Shown: piece after piece, positions 24,216 through 32,849 of the stretch
Layout of the letters: every line of letters begins with the position of its first letter
Position numbering within the stretch: position 1 is the stretch's first letter
Assembly (NCBI GenBank): GCA_964537555.1
Contig: CAZIAD010000001.1
Location: 1 to 64,000 of the forward strand
Length of the DNA: 64,000 nt
Reading direction: 5' to 3'
From: CAYRWR01 sp964537555
GTDB taxonomy: Bacteria > Spirochaetota > Brevinematia > Brevinematales > CAYRWR01
Made by a program: the position numbers and the translations under genes
The notes under the pieces: generated by a model
The model's input: the letters and a program-made list of their open reading frames with translations, nothing else
Database searches by the model: none
Told to the model about the DNA's origin: nothing

Positions 24216-25214
24216 TTATTTCTTTTCGAATAAAGCGCGGATCTTTTTTCCCACGATCTCGATCTCGTGATTACCCAGCTCTTCCCGTTTCTTGAGCAGG
24301 ACTTTCTTTCCGCTGCGAGCTTCTTCCAGCCATTCTTTAGCGAACTGGCCGCTTTCGATACGCTTCAGAGATTCTTTCATGCGTACTTTTACGGAAGGAT
24401 CGATGATGCGGGGTCCATTGTAGTATTCGCCCCACTCAGCAGTGTTGGAGATGACTGCATTCATCTTCTGGATACCGCCTTCGAAGATCAGGTCTACGAT
24501 GAGCTTAAGCTCGTGCAGTACTTCAAAGTATGCCATTTCGGGGGGATAACCGCCCTCTACCAGTACTTCAAAACCGTACTTGATAAGGTCTACGGTACCG
24601 CCGCACAGGACGTTCTGCTCACCAAACAGGTCTTCATAGGTCTCCTGTTCAAAAGTACATTCCAGTACACCGGCTCTGGTGAATCCCATAGCTTTAGCCA
24701 TAGCCATGACTACATCTTTAGCCTTTCCGGTTGCATCCTGATGGACAGAGATCAGTCCGGGAACACCGAAACCTTCCAGATAAGCTTTGCGCTCTTCTGT
24801 AGCAGGTGACTTGGGAGCGACCATGATCACGTCTACATCTTTGGGTGCGACGATCTCTTTATATACGATATTGAAACCATGAGAGCAGCTCAGGGCATTT
24901 CCGGGTTTCATGTGTTTTGCGATCTGTTCTTTATAGACAGGCCCGTGGAATTCATCGGGAAGCAGGATATGGACGATATCTGCTTTTTCAGCTGCTTCAT
25001 CGATAGTCATTACATCGAAGCCGTCAGCTTTAGCTCTTTCCCATGAGGGATTTACTTCACCACCCAGTTTAGGGGTTTCTCCGATAATCACTTTTACACC
25101 TGAATCTTTCATACAAAGAGCCTGGGCACTACCCTGGCTACCATATCCGATTACTGCAACTATTTTGCCGTTGAGGACGTTTATATCCGCGTCAGCATCA
25201 TGATAGATCTTCAT
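24216..25214 (-). CDS. ilvC: Ketol-acid reductoisomerase (class I)
   Basis: A 332-residue enzyme that converts 2-acetolactate to 2,3-dihydroxyisovalerate (and the isoleucine analogue). Rossmann loop VIGYGSQGSAQAL near residue 22. Metal-binding residues lie in LECTFEQETYEDLFGEQNVL near residue 190. The beta2-alphaB loop reads VIIGETPKLGGEVNPSW: a long loop with Glu and no Arg, where NADPH-type enzymes normally have Arg and Ser/Lys. NADH preference is therefore possible. It is transcribed alone from its own promoter, away from ilvBN. Confidence 0.96.
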   Translation of the reverse strand: MKIYHDADADINVLNGKIVAVIGYGSQGSAQALCMKDSGVKVIIGETPKLGGEVNPSWERAKADGFDVMTIDEAAEKADIVHILLPDEFHGPVYKEQIAKHMKPGNALSCSHGFNIVYKEIVAPKDVDVIMVAPKSPATEERKAYLEGFGVPGLISVHQDATGKAKDVVMAMAKAMGFTRAGVLECTFEQETYEDLFGEQNVLCGGTVDLIKYGFEVLVEGGYPPEMAYFEVLHELKLIVDLIFEGGIQKMNAVISNTAEWGEYYNGPRIIDPSVKVRMKESLKRIESGQFAKEWLEEARSGKKVLLKKREELGNHEIEIVGKKIRALFEKK

Positions 25215-25257
25215 GTATTGCCTCCTGTTTGTTTAAAATGGACTAATTTTAGGGATA

Positions 25258-25286
25258 ATTATAGCATAATAGCGAATTATTGTCCA
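25258..25286 (-). promoter_or_regulatory. Promoter of ilvC
   Basis: On the minus strand: TGGACA (25281-25286), 17 bp, TATAAT (25258-25263). The start codon is 43 bp downstream of the -10, and the RBS is AGGAGG. Confidence 0.75.
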
Positions 25287-25407
25287 GAACAGGGTGTGGA
25301 GTTGACTCATTTTTTAATGCTTAAATCCACTTAATTATAAGGCTATCCAGTAATTGACAGATACGGCCTTTGATAATATAGTATGGCTGAAATTCGGGAG
25401 GTGCACT

Positions 25408-25806
25408 ATGGCAGACAAGGAACTCAGTTTTAAAAAAGGGGAGAAGATCATACAGGCCGGCGAAAAAGAGCAGCGTATGTACATCATAAAAAGAGGGGAT
25501 GTGGAAGTATCCATGACTGAGGATATGAAGAAAGTAGTCCTGGCTAAACTTAAAAGGGATGACTTTTTTGGAGAGATGTCCCTCTTTAACAAGACTCCGC
25601 GTAGTGCCGATGCTACTGCTTTAAGCGATACTATCGTAGTATGTATTGAAAACCAGAGGGAACTGGATAAATACCTCAGTGAAAATCCCCGTTTTTCCAA
25701 CCAGATGGTACAGATCCTGGTCTCCCGGCTGGCCAAGACCAATGAACTGTTAAAAAAAGAGATGATAGGTAAAAGCCAGGCTACCCTGACCGGATTTATG
25801 TGGTAG
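25408..25806 (+). CDS. Cyclic-nucleotide-binding-domain protein without DNA-binding domain
   Basis: A 132-residue protein made of one CNB domain. The ATG at 25408 has GGGAGGTG before it; the 54 nt upstream open frame is discarded. Jelly-roll signatures: LSFKKGEKIIQAGEKEQRMY, IIKRGDVEVS, and the phosphate-binding cassette FFGEMSLFNKTPRSADATAL. The PBC keeps Glu and Arg, as in proteins that bind cAMP or cGMP. There is no helix-turn-helix, so it is not a CRP regulator; it may act by protein contact. Genes of this type are frequent in spirochaetes. Confidence 0.85.
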   Translation: MADKELSFKKGEKIIQAGEKEQRMYIIKRGDVEVSMTEDMKKVVLAKLKRDDFFGEMSLFNKTPRSADATALSDTIVVCIENQRELDKYLSENPRFSNQMVQILVSRLAKTNELLKKEMIGKSQATLTGFMW

Positions 25807-25828
25807 CCAGATATCTTATTACAAATTC

Positions 25829-25856
25829 AGGCTGTCTTTAGGGCAGCCTTTTTATT
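25829..25856 (+). terminator. Terminator of the CNB protein gene
   Basis: Stem AGGCTG / CAGCCT with a 9-nt loop and a following TTTTTATTT. It touches the stop codon of the convergent dehydrogenase gene. Confidence 0.75.
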
Positions 25857-26778
25857 TACCCTCAGAAGCAATCGTCTGGTAAAACTCTTCCAGAAACAAA
25901 GGCACATACTGACTATTGACCGCGGAGGCGTGGGGGAGAATCAATACCCCGGGATGCTGCCATAAAAGAGAGGATTCCGGCAGAGGCTCTTCGGCAAATA
26001 CATCCAGTCCCGCCCCGGCAATGATCCCCTCTTCCAGGGCCCACAGCAGATCTTTTTCAATATAGCAATTACCCCGCCCCAGGTTGTAGATATAGCATCC
26101 CCGCTTCAGGAGGGAAAAGTCTTCACGGGTAAATATTCCCTGGGTTTCTTCACCCCCCGGCAGGATAAAAACCAGGTGGTCTATTTGCCCCAGCCTCTCT
26201 CTCAGAGCTTCCAGGGACAGTATCTCCTGTGCATCCCGGTCCAGAGCCGTATCACGGGGAGAACGTTTTACTCCCCACACAGTGGTCCCGAATCCCTGTA
26301 ATACCCGGGCACAGTGCCGTCCAATAGCCCCATAGCCCAGTATTGCCACTGTCTGATCTCTTAAGGGGACAGTGTGGGAAAGATGGCCTGGTTCCCACTG
26401 CCGGGCAGCCTGGAACTGGACACAGGCATTGATGCGGCGGTTCCAGTACAGCATCATGGCCAGAAGAGTCTCCGACATGAGCAGGCCGTGAAAATGGCCG
26501 TGATGGACCTGTACCTGCCCCCTGGGGTCAGACTCCACCCAGTCCCGTCCTGCGGCCGGAGTATAGATAGCCTGCAGCCGGGGGGCCAGGGTGTACCAGT
26601 CCTGCTTCATGGTCCACAGGATACACATCTCTGCCTCGGGCAGGGCTGCCAGAAAATCCTGCTTGCTGGTGACATGGGTAATAGTCCAGTCCGGGAAGTG
26701 AGACTGGATGTCAGACACCTGGGCAGGAGTGATGGTAAATGCCTGTACCCGGTTTTTCAGATAGATGAGCAGATGCAT
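25852..26778 (-). CDS. D-isomer-specific 2-hydroxyacid dehydrogenase (GhrA-like)
   Basis: A 308-residue NAD(P)H-dependent oxidoreductase. Dinucleotide loop VAILGYGAIGRHCARVLQGF near residue 145, followed by VKRSPRD, whose Arg fits NADPH. The catalytic set is in place: Arg in NLGRGNCYIEKDLLWALEE, Glu in LDVFAEEPLPESSLLW, and His in VLILPHASAVNSQ. Overall it is closest to glyoxylate/hydroxypyruvate reductase A. The substrate is not certain. The start has GGAGG upstream. Single gene. Confidence 0.88.
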   Translation of the reverse strand: MHLLIYLKNRVQAFTITPAQVSDIQSHFPDWTITHVTSKQDFLAALPEAEMCILWTMKQDWYTLAPRLQAIYTPAAGRDWVESDPRGQVQVHHGHFHGLLMSETLLAMMLYWNRRINACVQFQAARQWEPGHLSHTVPLRDQTVAILGYGAIGRHCARVLQGFGTTVWGVKRSPRDTALDRDAQEILSLEALRERLGQIDHLVFILPGGEETQGIFTREDFSLLKRGCYIYNLGRGNCYIEKDLLWALEEGIIAGAGLDVFAEEPLPESSLLWQHPGVLILPHASAVNSQYVPLFLEEFYQTIASEGK

Positions 26779-26960
26779 AAAGGCCTCCTGTTTATGCTAT
26801 AATGTAACCTGATTTGCATTATTTGTCTATCCACAAGCTATATTGCAGTATTATCATAGACCTTTGTCTTAGGAATTGCATATTTCAGCCTCTTCCCGCT
26901 TATAATTGTTTTTAACTCCCAGTGATGTTATATTATTTCAATGAATAGGGAGGTTTTCTC

Positions 26961-28334
26961 ATGTTAGTATTATTAGTGATCACAATCCTGATCTCATCTT
27001 GTGCCAGTCCCGCTCCGGACTTATTTGTAATAGAAGATTATCCCTGTGTGACCAATACCGGGACCCGTTATTATGTGGATGCCAGCCTGGGCAGCGATTC
27101 TAATGACGGGAGTATAAGCTCCCCCTGGAAGACTGTGGCTAAGGTCAATAGTTTTACCTTCAGCCCGGGTGATAATATACTCTTTAAAAAAGGGGAGCAA
27201 TGGCGGGAAAGAATAATCCCCCAGTCCGGATACAGGACGGGCTGGCTGTTCTACGGCAGCTATGGTGCCGGAAGTGCTCCCACCTTCATCGGCTCGGTCA
27301 ACCGCAGCCAGGCCAGTGACTGGACCGACACCGGGGGCAATATCTGGACCTGTAATACCCCCACTTCTGAAGATATTGGAAATATCATCTTTAATAACGA
27401 GGCATCTGTGGGCTATAAAAAGTTCAGTGCCGGGGCATTGGTATCACAGGGGGATTTCTATTACAACCCCGCCAATGGTGTGCTCAGTCTGTACTCGGGG
27501 GGCAATCCCGGCTCAGTGTACACCGACATAGAATGCGCCCTGGCCCAGCACATGGTCTATATCCCCCACGGCACCTATCCTCATATAGGGGCAGTCAGTG
27601 TCAGCAACATCGTGTTCAAGGGCCTGGCCTTTAAGTACGGCGGGGCTTATGCCTTTAAGTTTCAGAGTGTGCACCACATCTTTGTGCTGGACAACGAGAT
27701 CAGCTGGATGGGGGGCGGTGAAGTCGACGGCCAGGCAGATGTACGCTACGGCAACGGGGTGGAGTTCTTTGACTACGCCTATTACTGTAAGGCCAATGGA
27801 AACCGGATCTGGGAGATCTATGACTCCGGCCTGTCGGTGCAGGGAATAGAAAATGCCACAGCCGCAGTAGGCATAGAATTTAAAGACAATATCATCTGGA
27901 ACTGCGCCTATGCCAGCTACGAACTGTGGTATAAATACGGCAGCGGTGGTGAAGAATCTGTACTGTCTAAGATCACCTTTATCAATAATATATGTTCCAA
28001 TGCCGGGGGAGGCTGGGGTAGTCAGCGTCCGGGTAACGGGGGATTTCATGTCCTCATGGACCGCACCCTGGCCCAGAGTTCTCAAATCGTGATCAGCAAT
28101 AACAGCTTTGTCAATACCGGGACGGTGATGCTGGCCGTAAATCAGGACTTCGACAATCTCTCTTCAGTACTGATGGATTACAACTCCTACAGTTCTCCCA
28201 CCAATGCTTTATTGTACTATTACTTCAGCACTGCAGGCGGGTCTCCGGTAGTAGTCCAGCAGTACCAGCTGTCCCAGTCCAACAGCTACCAGGCATTTAG
28301 CGGGAAGGATGCTCATTCCCGCTTTAGTTATTAA
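26961..28334 (+). CDS. Lipoprotein with right-handed parallel beta-helix
   Basis: A 457-residue protein with lipobox ISSC (Cys14). The N-terminus is odd: it has no Lys or Arg before the hydrophobic stretch, and an in-frame stop close upstream rules out a longer form. After the Cys comes TRYYVDASLGSDSNDGSISS PWKTV, the start block of surface beta-helix (DUF1565/pectate-lyase-like) proteins, then FSPGDNILFKKGEQWRE. Later coils include ISWMGGGEV, IWNCAYASYELW and VISNNSFVNTG. Such folds bind or cleave polysaccharides. No catalytic set can be named, so binding or lysis is open. RBS AGGGAGG; strong terminator after. Confidence 0.75.
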   Translation: MLVLLVITILISSCASPAPDLFVIEDYPCVTNTGTRYYVDASLGSDSNDGSISSPWKTVAKVNSFTFSPGDNILFKKGEQWRERIIPQSGYRTGWLFYGSYGAGSAPTFIGSVNRSQASDWTDTGGNIWTCNTPTSEDIGNIIFNNEASVGYKKFSAGALVSQGDFYYNPANGVLSLYSGGNPGSVYTDIECALAQHMVYIPHGTYPHIGAVSVSNIVFKGLAFKYGGAYAFKFQSVHHIFVLDNEISWMGGGEVDGQADVRYGNGVEFFDYAYYCKANGNRIWEIYDSGLSVQGIENATAAVGIEFKDNIIWNCAYASYELWYKYGSGGEESVLSKITFINNICSNAGGGWGSQRPGNGGFHVLMDRTLAQSSQIVISNNSFVNTGTVMLAVNQDFDNLSSVLMDYNSYSSPTNALLYYYFSTAGGSPVVVQQYQLSQSNSYQAFSGKDAHSRFSY

Positions 28335-28338
28335 ACAA

Positions 28339-28370
28339 TCAAGCCCGTCTGATAAAACAGACGGGCTTGA
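28339..28370. terminator. Bidirectional terminator
   Basis: Perfect 13-bp stem TCAAGCCCGTCTG / CAGACGGGCTTGA with a 6-nt loop, between the beta-helix gene and the convergent membrane-protein gene. Confidence 0.88.
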
Positions 28371-28391
28371 TCTTAAACTGAATTGAGATCG

Positions 28392-29165
28392 TTATAGAGT
28401 CGCTGGAACAGGGAAATAATCTGTTTCCTGTACAGGTGCAGACACATAAGGCTGTACATTAGAGATAAACATGCCTTCTGTCATATCAGACTGCCGGAAC
28501 CGTATAAAAGTATCATCATCAAATACCAGTACAAAATGGGTCTCATCCAGGATAGCGCCGTTGGGGGCAATATAATGGGACACCCGGTATACCGCCTTTA
28601 CTTCATTATATTCCAGGTGTTTTTCCTTAAGCTGAAAATACGCATTCTGCCTCAATCCGGTTTTTTCAAATGAAGTATACTGATTCAGGCCCAGGATAAT
28701 AAATACCAGCATCACAGGTACCAGTACATGAAATATCACTTTTACCACCTTCAGTACATCCAGGGGCATCCATGCTTCATCGACTGTTAAATACAATGCA
28801 TAATATGCGGGATACACTAACTTTAAAGAAAGAAGTGCCAGGTAATAGGCAAAAGGAAAAGCCAGGAATATCCCTGCTACCATCCAGTAAGCCGGATCGA
28901 CACGGATCATAAAAATACACTCCTTCCATGCGGGGTCATTTAAGGCTGCAATCCAGGCCAGGCCCCTGCTGAACAACAGGATCAGCAGTACCATAGCGAT
29001 GATGGCAGTCAGGACGACCTGAACATTCATACGGGACCTGACAGACTTTTCTATTGCCTTTTTATCCTCTTTATGTGGCCGTGGTCTCAGACTTACCAAC
29101 AGGGGAAGGGCCCAGGCAGGATATAAGGCCAAAACAACAACAAAGATCCAGCAGTATTGATTCAT
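28392..29165 (-). CDS. Membrane protein of unknown function, about five TM helices
   Basis: A 257-residue protein. The ATG at 29165 is chosen because GGAG lies 7 nt before it; the TTG further up is not needed. Helices are seen near residues 5-25, 50-75, 90-120, 135-150 and 160-180. The C-terminal 75 residues are soluble and rich in acidic and aromatic residues (HFVLVFDDDTFIRFRQSDM). I do not recognise the family. It follows the glycan-binding-domain gene on the same strand with a 63-bp gap, so the two may be co-transcribed. Confidence 0.65.
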   Translation of the reverse strand: MNQYCWIFVVVLALYPAWALPLLVSLRPRPHKEDKKAIEKSVRSRMNVQVVLTAIIAMVLLILLFSRGLAWIAALNDPAWKECIFMIRVDPAYWMVAGIFLAFPFAYYLALLSLKLVYPAYYALYLTVDEAWMPLDVLKVVKVIFHVLVPVMLVFIILGLNQYTSFEKTGLRQNAYFQLKEKHLEYNEVKAVYRVSHYIAPNGAILDETHFVLVFDDDTFIRFRQSDMTEGMFISNVQPYVSAPVQETDYFPVPATL

Positions 29166-29228
29166 ACATTTCTCCAAAAAAATTAAGAATAAAACCCTGA
29201 TTTTGTACTTAATAGGTCCATAAAATTT

Positions 29229-30293
29229 CTATTTTCCCACTTTATCCATATTCAACAGTAAAAATCTTTGGCTTCTGATGTTTTTACTATTCCCATCCAC
29301 TGTAATAGTGAGAGTGTCACTGAATAATGACTCTGTTTTTTTAGTCTTTGAATCCGTCCATCCCCCATCCGAGGTATAGGCATTATGGGCTTCCCAGTAC
29401 CTTTTGCTGCTTTCTGTGTGCAGGCCGTAGATCTTCAGCACTATTTTATTTCCGGACTGGGAGGCTATACTCCAGTTCCCTTTGAATACATCCTCAAACA
29501 CATCATATTCTACTTTGAATCCCCCATTGTTGTCGAGGTCTTTAAACAGCTCCCTGATCTCACTTTCGGGCTGAGTAGAGTTCCACTGGCTGATCTCTAT
29601 CTTAAAGCTGCCCGTAGAGCTAAAGTAAGCTTTGTAGCTTTTTTTATTCTTAATGTCTGGGTGAGTTGATTTTTCCTCTTTCACTATATCGGTATCCAGG
29701 GCTGCTGTAAAGGGATGCTTAGCCAGCTGTTCCCTGAAGTACTGCCTCAGTTCATCCTCAAAAGAAGTCTGTAATTCCCGGTAGCTGCTGTCATCTCCCA
29801 ACTTGATCTCAGATATACAGGTATCCTGATACTGGGTCCCGGGGTAGACTGAGTCTATTCTGATCTCGATAGTCCTGACCCCTGCCTGAAATCCCAGAGG
29901 CACTGCCTGGTATTCCATATTATCCTTGAGGGTCTTTTTTATGATCTCGGTGCCATTTATAGTAACAGTAATGGCCCGGGGACGGCTGTTTTTAGTAAAA
30001 TGGGAGGCTGACCTCTGGTAGCCATTGGCTATGTAGAGCACCGAGATGTCCTGGCTCTGCTCCAGGGTGATCTTGATAGTACTGCCTATGCCCTGTCCCC
30101 GGTCCCCTTCTACCCAGGCCCGGAACAGACTGTCATCACACAGAAATCCTGCACCATAAGAGCTGAAAGGATCCAGGGTTGAGCTGGCTGTGATGGTAGC
30201 CCGGACAGAGCCGGTATACTCCAGGTTTTCCAGTGTCATTGGATAGACGCGGGAGATCATTAACACCGAAAGAATAAAGACGAACTGTTTCAT
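29229..30293 (-). CDS. Exported protein with NADase-type glycan-binding domain
   Basis: A 354-residue protein with a Sec signal peptide (FVFILSVLMISRVYP). The first 150 mature residues show the discoidin-like NADase-type glycan-binding domain: ATITASSTLDPFSSYGAGFL, FRAWVEGDRGQGIGSTIKIT, LYIANGYQRSASHFTKNSRP and VYPGTQYQDTCISEIKLGD. The rest (to residue 354) is strand-rich without a family I know. The domain is found in exported proteins of diverse bacteria and binds sugars in the NADase toxin family. It is unlikely to have enzyme activity here. Own start with AGGAGG nearby. Confidence 0.75.
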   Translation of the reverse strand: MKQFVFILSVLMISRVYPMTLENLEYTGSVRATITASSTLDPFSSYGAGFLCDDSLFRAWVEGDRGQGIGSTIKITLEQSQDISVLYIANGYQRSASHFTKNSRPRAITVTINGTEIIKKTLKDNMEYQAVPLGFQAGVRTIEIRIDSVYPGTQYQDTCISEIKLGDDSSYRELQTSFEDELRQYFREQLAKHPFTAALDTDIVKEEKSTHPDIKNKKSYKAYFSSTGSFKIEISQWNSTQPESEIRELFKDLDNNGGFKVEYDVFEDVFKGNWSIASQSGNKIVLKIYGLHTESSKRYWEAHNAYTSDGGWTDSKTKKTESLFSDTLTITVDGNSKNIRSQRFLLLNMDKVGK

Positions 30294-30381
30294 GACTTCC
30301 TCCTGATTTTAAATATTTTAATGTGCAACTATACGCTTGTCTAATATCAATACAGTCACTCGTGTTAGCATGATTAAAAAA

Positions 30382-30403
30382 CCCGCCTCCACAGGGAGAC
30401 GGG
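30382..30403 (-). terminator. Terminator of the ilvBN unit
   Basis: Stem CCCGCCTCC / GGAGACGGG (one mismatch), ACAG loop. On the minus strand it is followed by a T-run. It lies 29 bp after the ilvN stop. Confidence 0.75.
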
Positions 30404-30431
30404 CTAAAATCAGTCCATTATACTACGACAC

Positions 30432-30920
30432 TTAACCCCGCATGAGTGCTACTTTACCGGTGCGGGCCATTTCCTTGATCTCATAATCCTTGAGCAGGTT
30501 GACGATGGCATCGATCTTATTGGAATTTCCAGTGACCTCGATAGCAATAATATCCTGGGATATATCTACCACATGGCCTTTGAAAATATCCGCGATCTCG
30601 ATGATCTCTTTCCGCTTCTGGGGATCTATGTTGACCTTGATCAGGGCCAGCTCCCGGGAGATATAGTCGGTATCCGTGAGGTCACGGACCTTGATGACCT
30701 CTATCAGCTTATTGAGCTGCTTTTTTACCTGGTCGATAATGCGGTCGTCTCCCTCTACTACGATAGTCATAATAGAAGCGGTGGGGTCCTCAGTCTCAGA
30801 CACAGTCAGCGAAGCGATGTTATATCCCCGGGCTGAAAACAGTCCGGATATACGGGACAGGACTCCAAAGTGGTTTTCGACCAGAACGGATAGTGTGTGC
30901 CTGTTGGTATCTTTTATCAT
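30432..30920 (-). CDS. ilvN: Acetolactate synthase, small (regulatory) subunit
   Basis: A 162-residue protein with an N-terminal ACT domain (HTLSVLVENHFGVLSRISGL, FSARGYNIASLTVSETEDP) and the C-terminal ALS_ss_C domain (ELALIKVNIDPQKRKEIIEI). It controls the large subunit and confers feedback inhibition by valine. The true start is ATG at 30920, which overlaps the ilvB stop codon (ATGA). Its RBS, AGGAGGG, is inside the end of ilvB, so the two are translationally coupled. The symbol ilvH is equally used for this subunit. Confidence 0.94.
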   Translation of the reverse strand: MIKDTNRHTLSVLVENHFGVLSRISGLFSARGYNIASLTVSETEDPTASIMTIVVEGDDRIIDQVKKQLNKLIEVIKVRDLTDTDYISRELALIKVNIDPQKRKEIIEIADIFKGHVVDISQDIIAIEVTGNSNKIDAIVNLLKDYEIKEMARTGKVALMRG

Positions 30921-32629
30921 GCCATCCCTCCTATAACCTGAGTCAGACTGGCTCCGGCAGGAACCATGGGGAATACATTTTCTGTGGTATCGGTCCATAC
31001 ATCCATGAGGTAAGGGCCTTTGTGAGCCAGCATCTCTTTGTAGGCATCTTCCAGTTCTTCGGGTTTAGTGACCCTGCGGGACTTGATGCCGTAGGCTTCA
31101 CCCAGTTTTACAAAGTCGGGGTAATACTCCCCGGTCGGTGCGGTGTCCTTGCCTTTACCCAGCAGTACTCCGGAATAGCGGTTCTCATAGAACAGCTGCT
31201 GCCACTGCCGTACCATACCCAGATACTGGTTATTCAGGATGATGATCTTGATATCAATATCATAAGTACTTACGGTTGCCAGCTCCTGAACATTCATCTG
31301 TATGGAACCGTCACCGGCTACACAGATGACTGTCTCTTTGGGCAGGGCTACCTTGGCCCCGATAGCCGCGGGCAGGGCGAATCCCATAGTCCCCAGTCCA
31401 CCGGAGTTGATCCACTTATGGGTGTCTTTAAACTGGTAGTACTGGGCTAGCCACATCTGGTGCTGTCCTACGTCACCGACTACGATTGCATCGGAGTGAG
31501 TGACCTTGTCCAGCAGCTCGACGGCATACTGGGGCTTTATGATCTCGGTGGAGTTTTTGTATCCCATGGGATGCTCTTTTTTCCAGTCTTTGATCTGGGC
31601 CTTCCAGTCGTCGATCTTCGCTTCTTTGACGATCTTATTCAGTTCTTTGAGCACTTCTTTTACATCTCCGACTATGGGTATGTCTACCTTTACAGTCTTG
31701 GAGATAGAGGCAGGATCGATGTCGATATGGATGATCTTGGCAAAGGGTGCGAATTCATCGATCTTACCGGTAACACGGTCGTCGAAACGACTGCCGATGG
31801 CTATGATAAGGTCTGAATGGGAGATAGCATAGTTAGCATAGACGGTACCATGCATACCCAGCATTCCCAGGTAGTGTTCATCATCATAGACATTAGGATA
31901 GGCTCCCAGCCCCATCAGGGTAGAAGTCACAGGGATCTTGGTCTTTTTGACCAGTTCCTTGAGCTCTTCCTGGGCACGGGACAGTACCACACCACCGCCA
32001 TAGTAGATGATAGGCTTTTTAGCTTCGGCGATCATATCCGCTGCTTTTTTGACCTGTCCGGCGTGGGGCTTGGTACTGGGTTTGTAGTTGCGCAGCTCGA
32101 CGGTATCGGGCCATACGACTTCTACTTTTGCGTTCTGGACATCCTTGGGTATATCGATCAGTACAGGGCCGGGACGTCCGGTAGAGGCGATGTGAAAGGC
32201 CTCCTTGACGATGCGGGGAATGTCCGCCGCATCCTTGATCAGGTAGTTGTGCTTGGTCACAGGGCGGGTGATGCCTGTGATGTCTGCTTCCTGAAATGCG
32301 TCGCTGCCGATGGCATAGGTAGGTACCTGTCCGGTGATAGCGACTATGGGAATGGAATCCATGTTGGCTGTGGCCAGTCCGGTAACGAGGTTGGTCGCTC
32401 CGGGCCCACTGGTGGCCAGACATACACCGACTTTACCGGTGGCTCTGGCGAATCCTTCCGCATTATGAGCACTGCCCAGTTCGTGACGAACCAGGTAGAG
32501 ATCGATGTCTTTGGCATCATAGAGTACATCAAAGATAGGTATGACTGACCCTCCGGGGTATCCGAAGATGGCAGTGACCTTTTCCCGTCTCAAGCTTTCG
32601 ATGAGTAATTGTGCGCCTGTCATTTCCAC
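30917..32629 (-). CDS. ilvB: Acetolactate synthase, large (catalytic) subunit
   Basis: A 570-residue TPP enzyme, first common step of valine, leucine and isoleucine synthesis. Catalytic Glu region HELGSAHNAEGFARATGKVG near residue 45, FAD/active-site SGPGATNLVTGLATANMDS, and TPP motif VAGDGSIQMNVQELATV followed by ILNNQYLGMVRQWQQ near residue 475. Start: GTG at 32629 has AAGGAG 7 nt upstream; the ATG two codons later is also possible. It is the first gene of ilvBN, downstream of a leader peptide and attenuator. Confidence 0.95.
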   Translation of the reverse strand: MEMTGAQLLIESLRREKVTAIFGYPGGSVIPIFDVLYDAKDIDLYLVRHELGSAHNAEGFARATGKVGVCLATSGPGATNLVTGLATANMDSIPIVAITGQVPTYAIGSDAFQEADITGITRPVTKHNYLIKDAADIPRIVKEAFHIASTGRPGPVLIDIPKDVQNAKVEVVWPDTVELRNYKPSTKPHAGQVKKAADMIAEAKKPIIYYGGGVVLSRAQEELKELVKKTKIPVTSTLMGLGAYPNVYDDEHYLGMLGMHGTVYANYAISHSDLIIAIGSRFDDRVTGKIDEFAPFAKIIHIDIDPASISKTVKVDIPIVGDVKEVLKELNKIVKEAKIDDWKAQIKDWKKEHPMGYKNSTEIIKPQYAVELLDKVTHSDAIVVGDVGQHQMWLAQYYQFKDTHKWINSGGLGTMGFALPAAIGAKVALPKETVICVAGDGSIQMNVQELATVSTYDIDIKIIILNNQYLGMVRQWQQLFYENRYSGVLLGKGKDTAPTGEYYPDFVKLGEAYGIKSRRVTKPEELEDAYKEMLAHKGPYLMDVWTDTTENVFPMVPAGASLTQVIGGMA

Positions 32630-32647
32630 TTTCTTTCTCCTTAACAT

Positions 32648-32801
32648 TAAAAAAGAAATGCCTTATATTTTCTAACACATTGGCTTACTTGTCAATTATT
32701 GGGCTGGTATAGGCCCCTAAATCTATGCGCTTCAGGCCTTTACCATGAATCTGAGGGCAGAATGGACTCCTTGCCTCATAATTTCCTCCTTAAAAAGAAA
32801 A
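32648..32801 (-). other. Post-attenuator leader region of ilvBN
   Basis: Transcribed only if the attenuator is read through. It contains a short frame with a strong RBS (separate entry) and an A/T-rich stretch before ilvB. No second terminator was seen. Confidence 0.45.
32732..32779 (-). CDS. Possible second leader micro-ORF (15 aa)
   Basis: An ATG with a near-perfect ribosome-binding site (AAGGAGGAAATT) just after the attenuator T-run opens a 15-codon frame, MRQGVHSALRFMVKA. It is not enriched in branched-chain residues. It could be a translated spacer, a remnant of a coding start, or chance. Confidence 0.3.
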   Translation of the reverse strand: MRQGVHSALRFMVKA

Positions 32802-32826
32802 ACCCCGTCTTCTGTAAAGACGGGGT
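32802..32826 (-). promoter_or_regulatory. Transcription attenuator of ilvBN
   Basis: Perfect 10-bp stem ACCCCGTCTT / AAGACGGGGT with a CTGTA loop on the plus strand. On the minus strand it is followed by a TTTTTCTTTTT tract. It lies 23 bp after the leader-peptide stop codon and about 170 bp before ilvB, the position of an attenuator in classical ilv/leu leaders. Confidence 0.85.
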
Positions 32827-32849
32827 CGAAATTTTCCACTTATTGTTTT

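Noticed and set aside
25302..25345. Promoter for the CNB gene (TTGACT and TATAAG)
   Set aside because: The two boxes are 28 bp apart, far outside the normal 15-19 bp.
26876..26911. Promoter for the beta-helix lipoprotein (TTGCAT and TATAAT)
   Set aside because: Spacing of 19 bp and a weak -35 make it uncertain, so it is not listed as a feature.
31817..32548. Antisense frame opposite ilvB
   Set aside because: Shadow of ilvB, without ribosome-binding site or recognisable domains.
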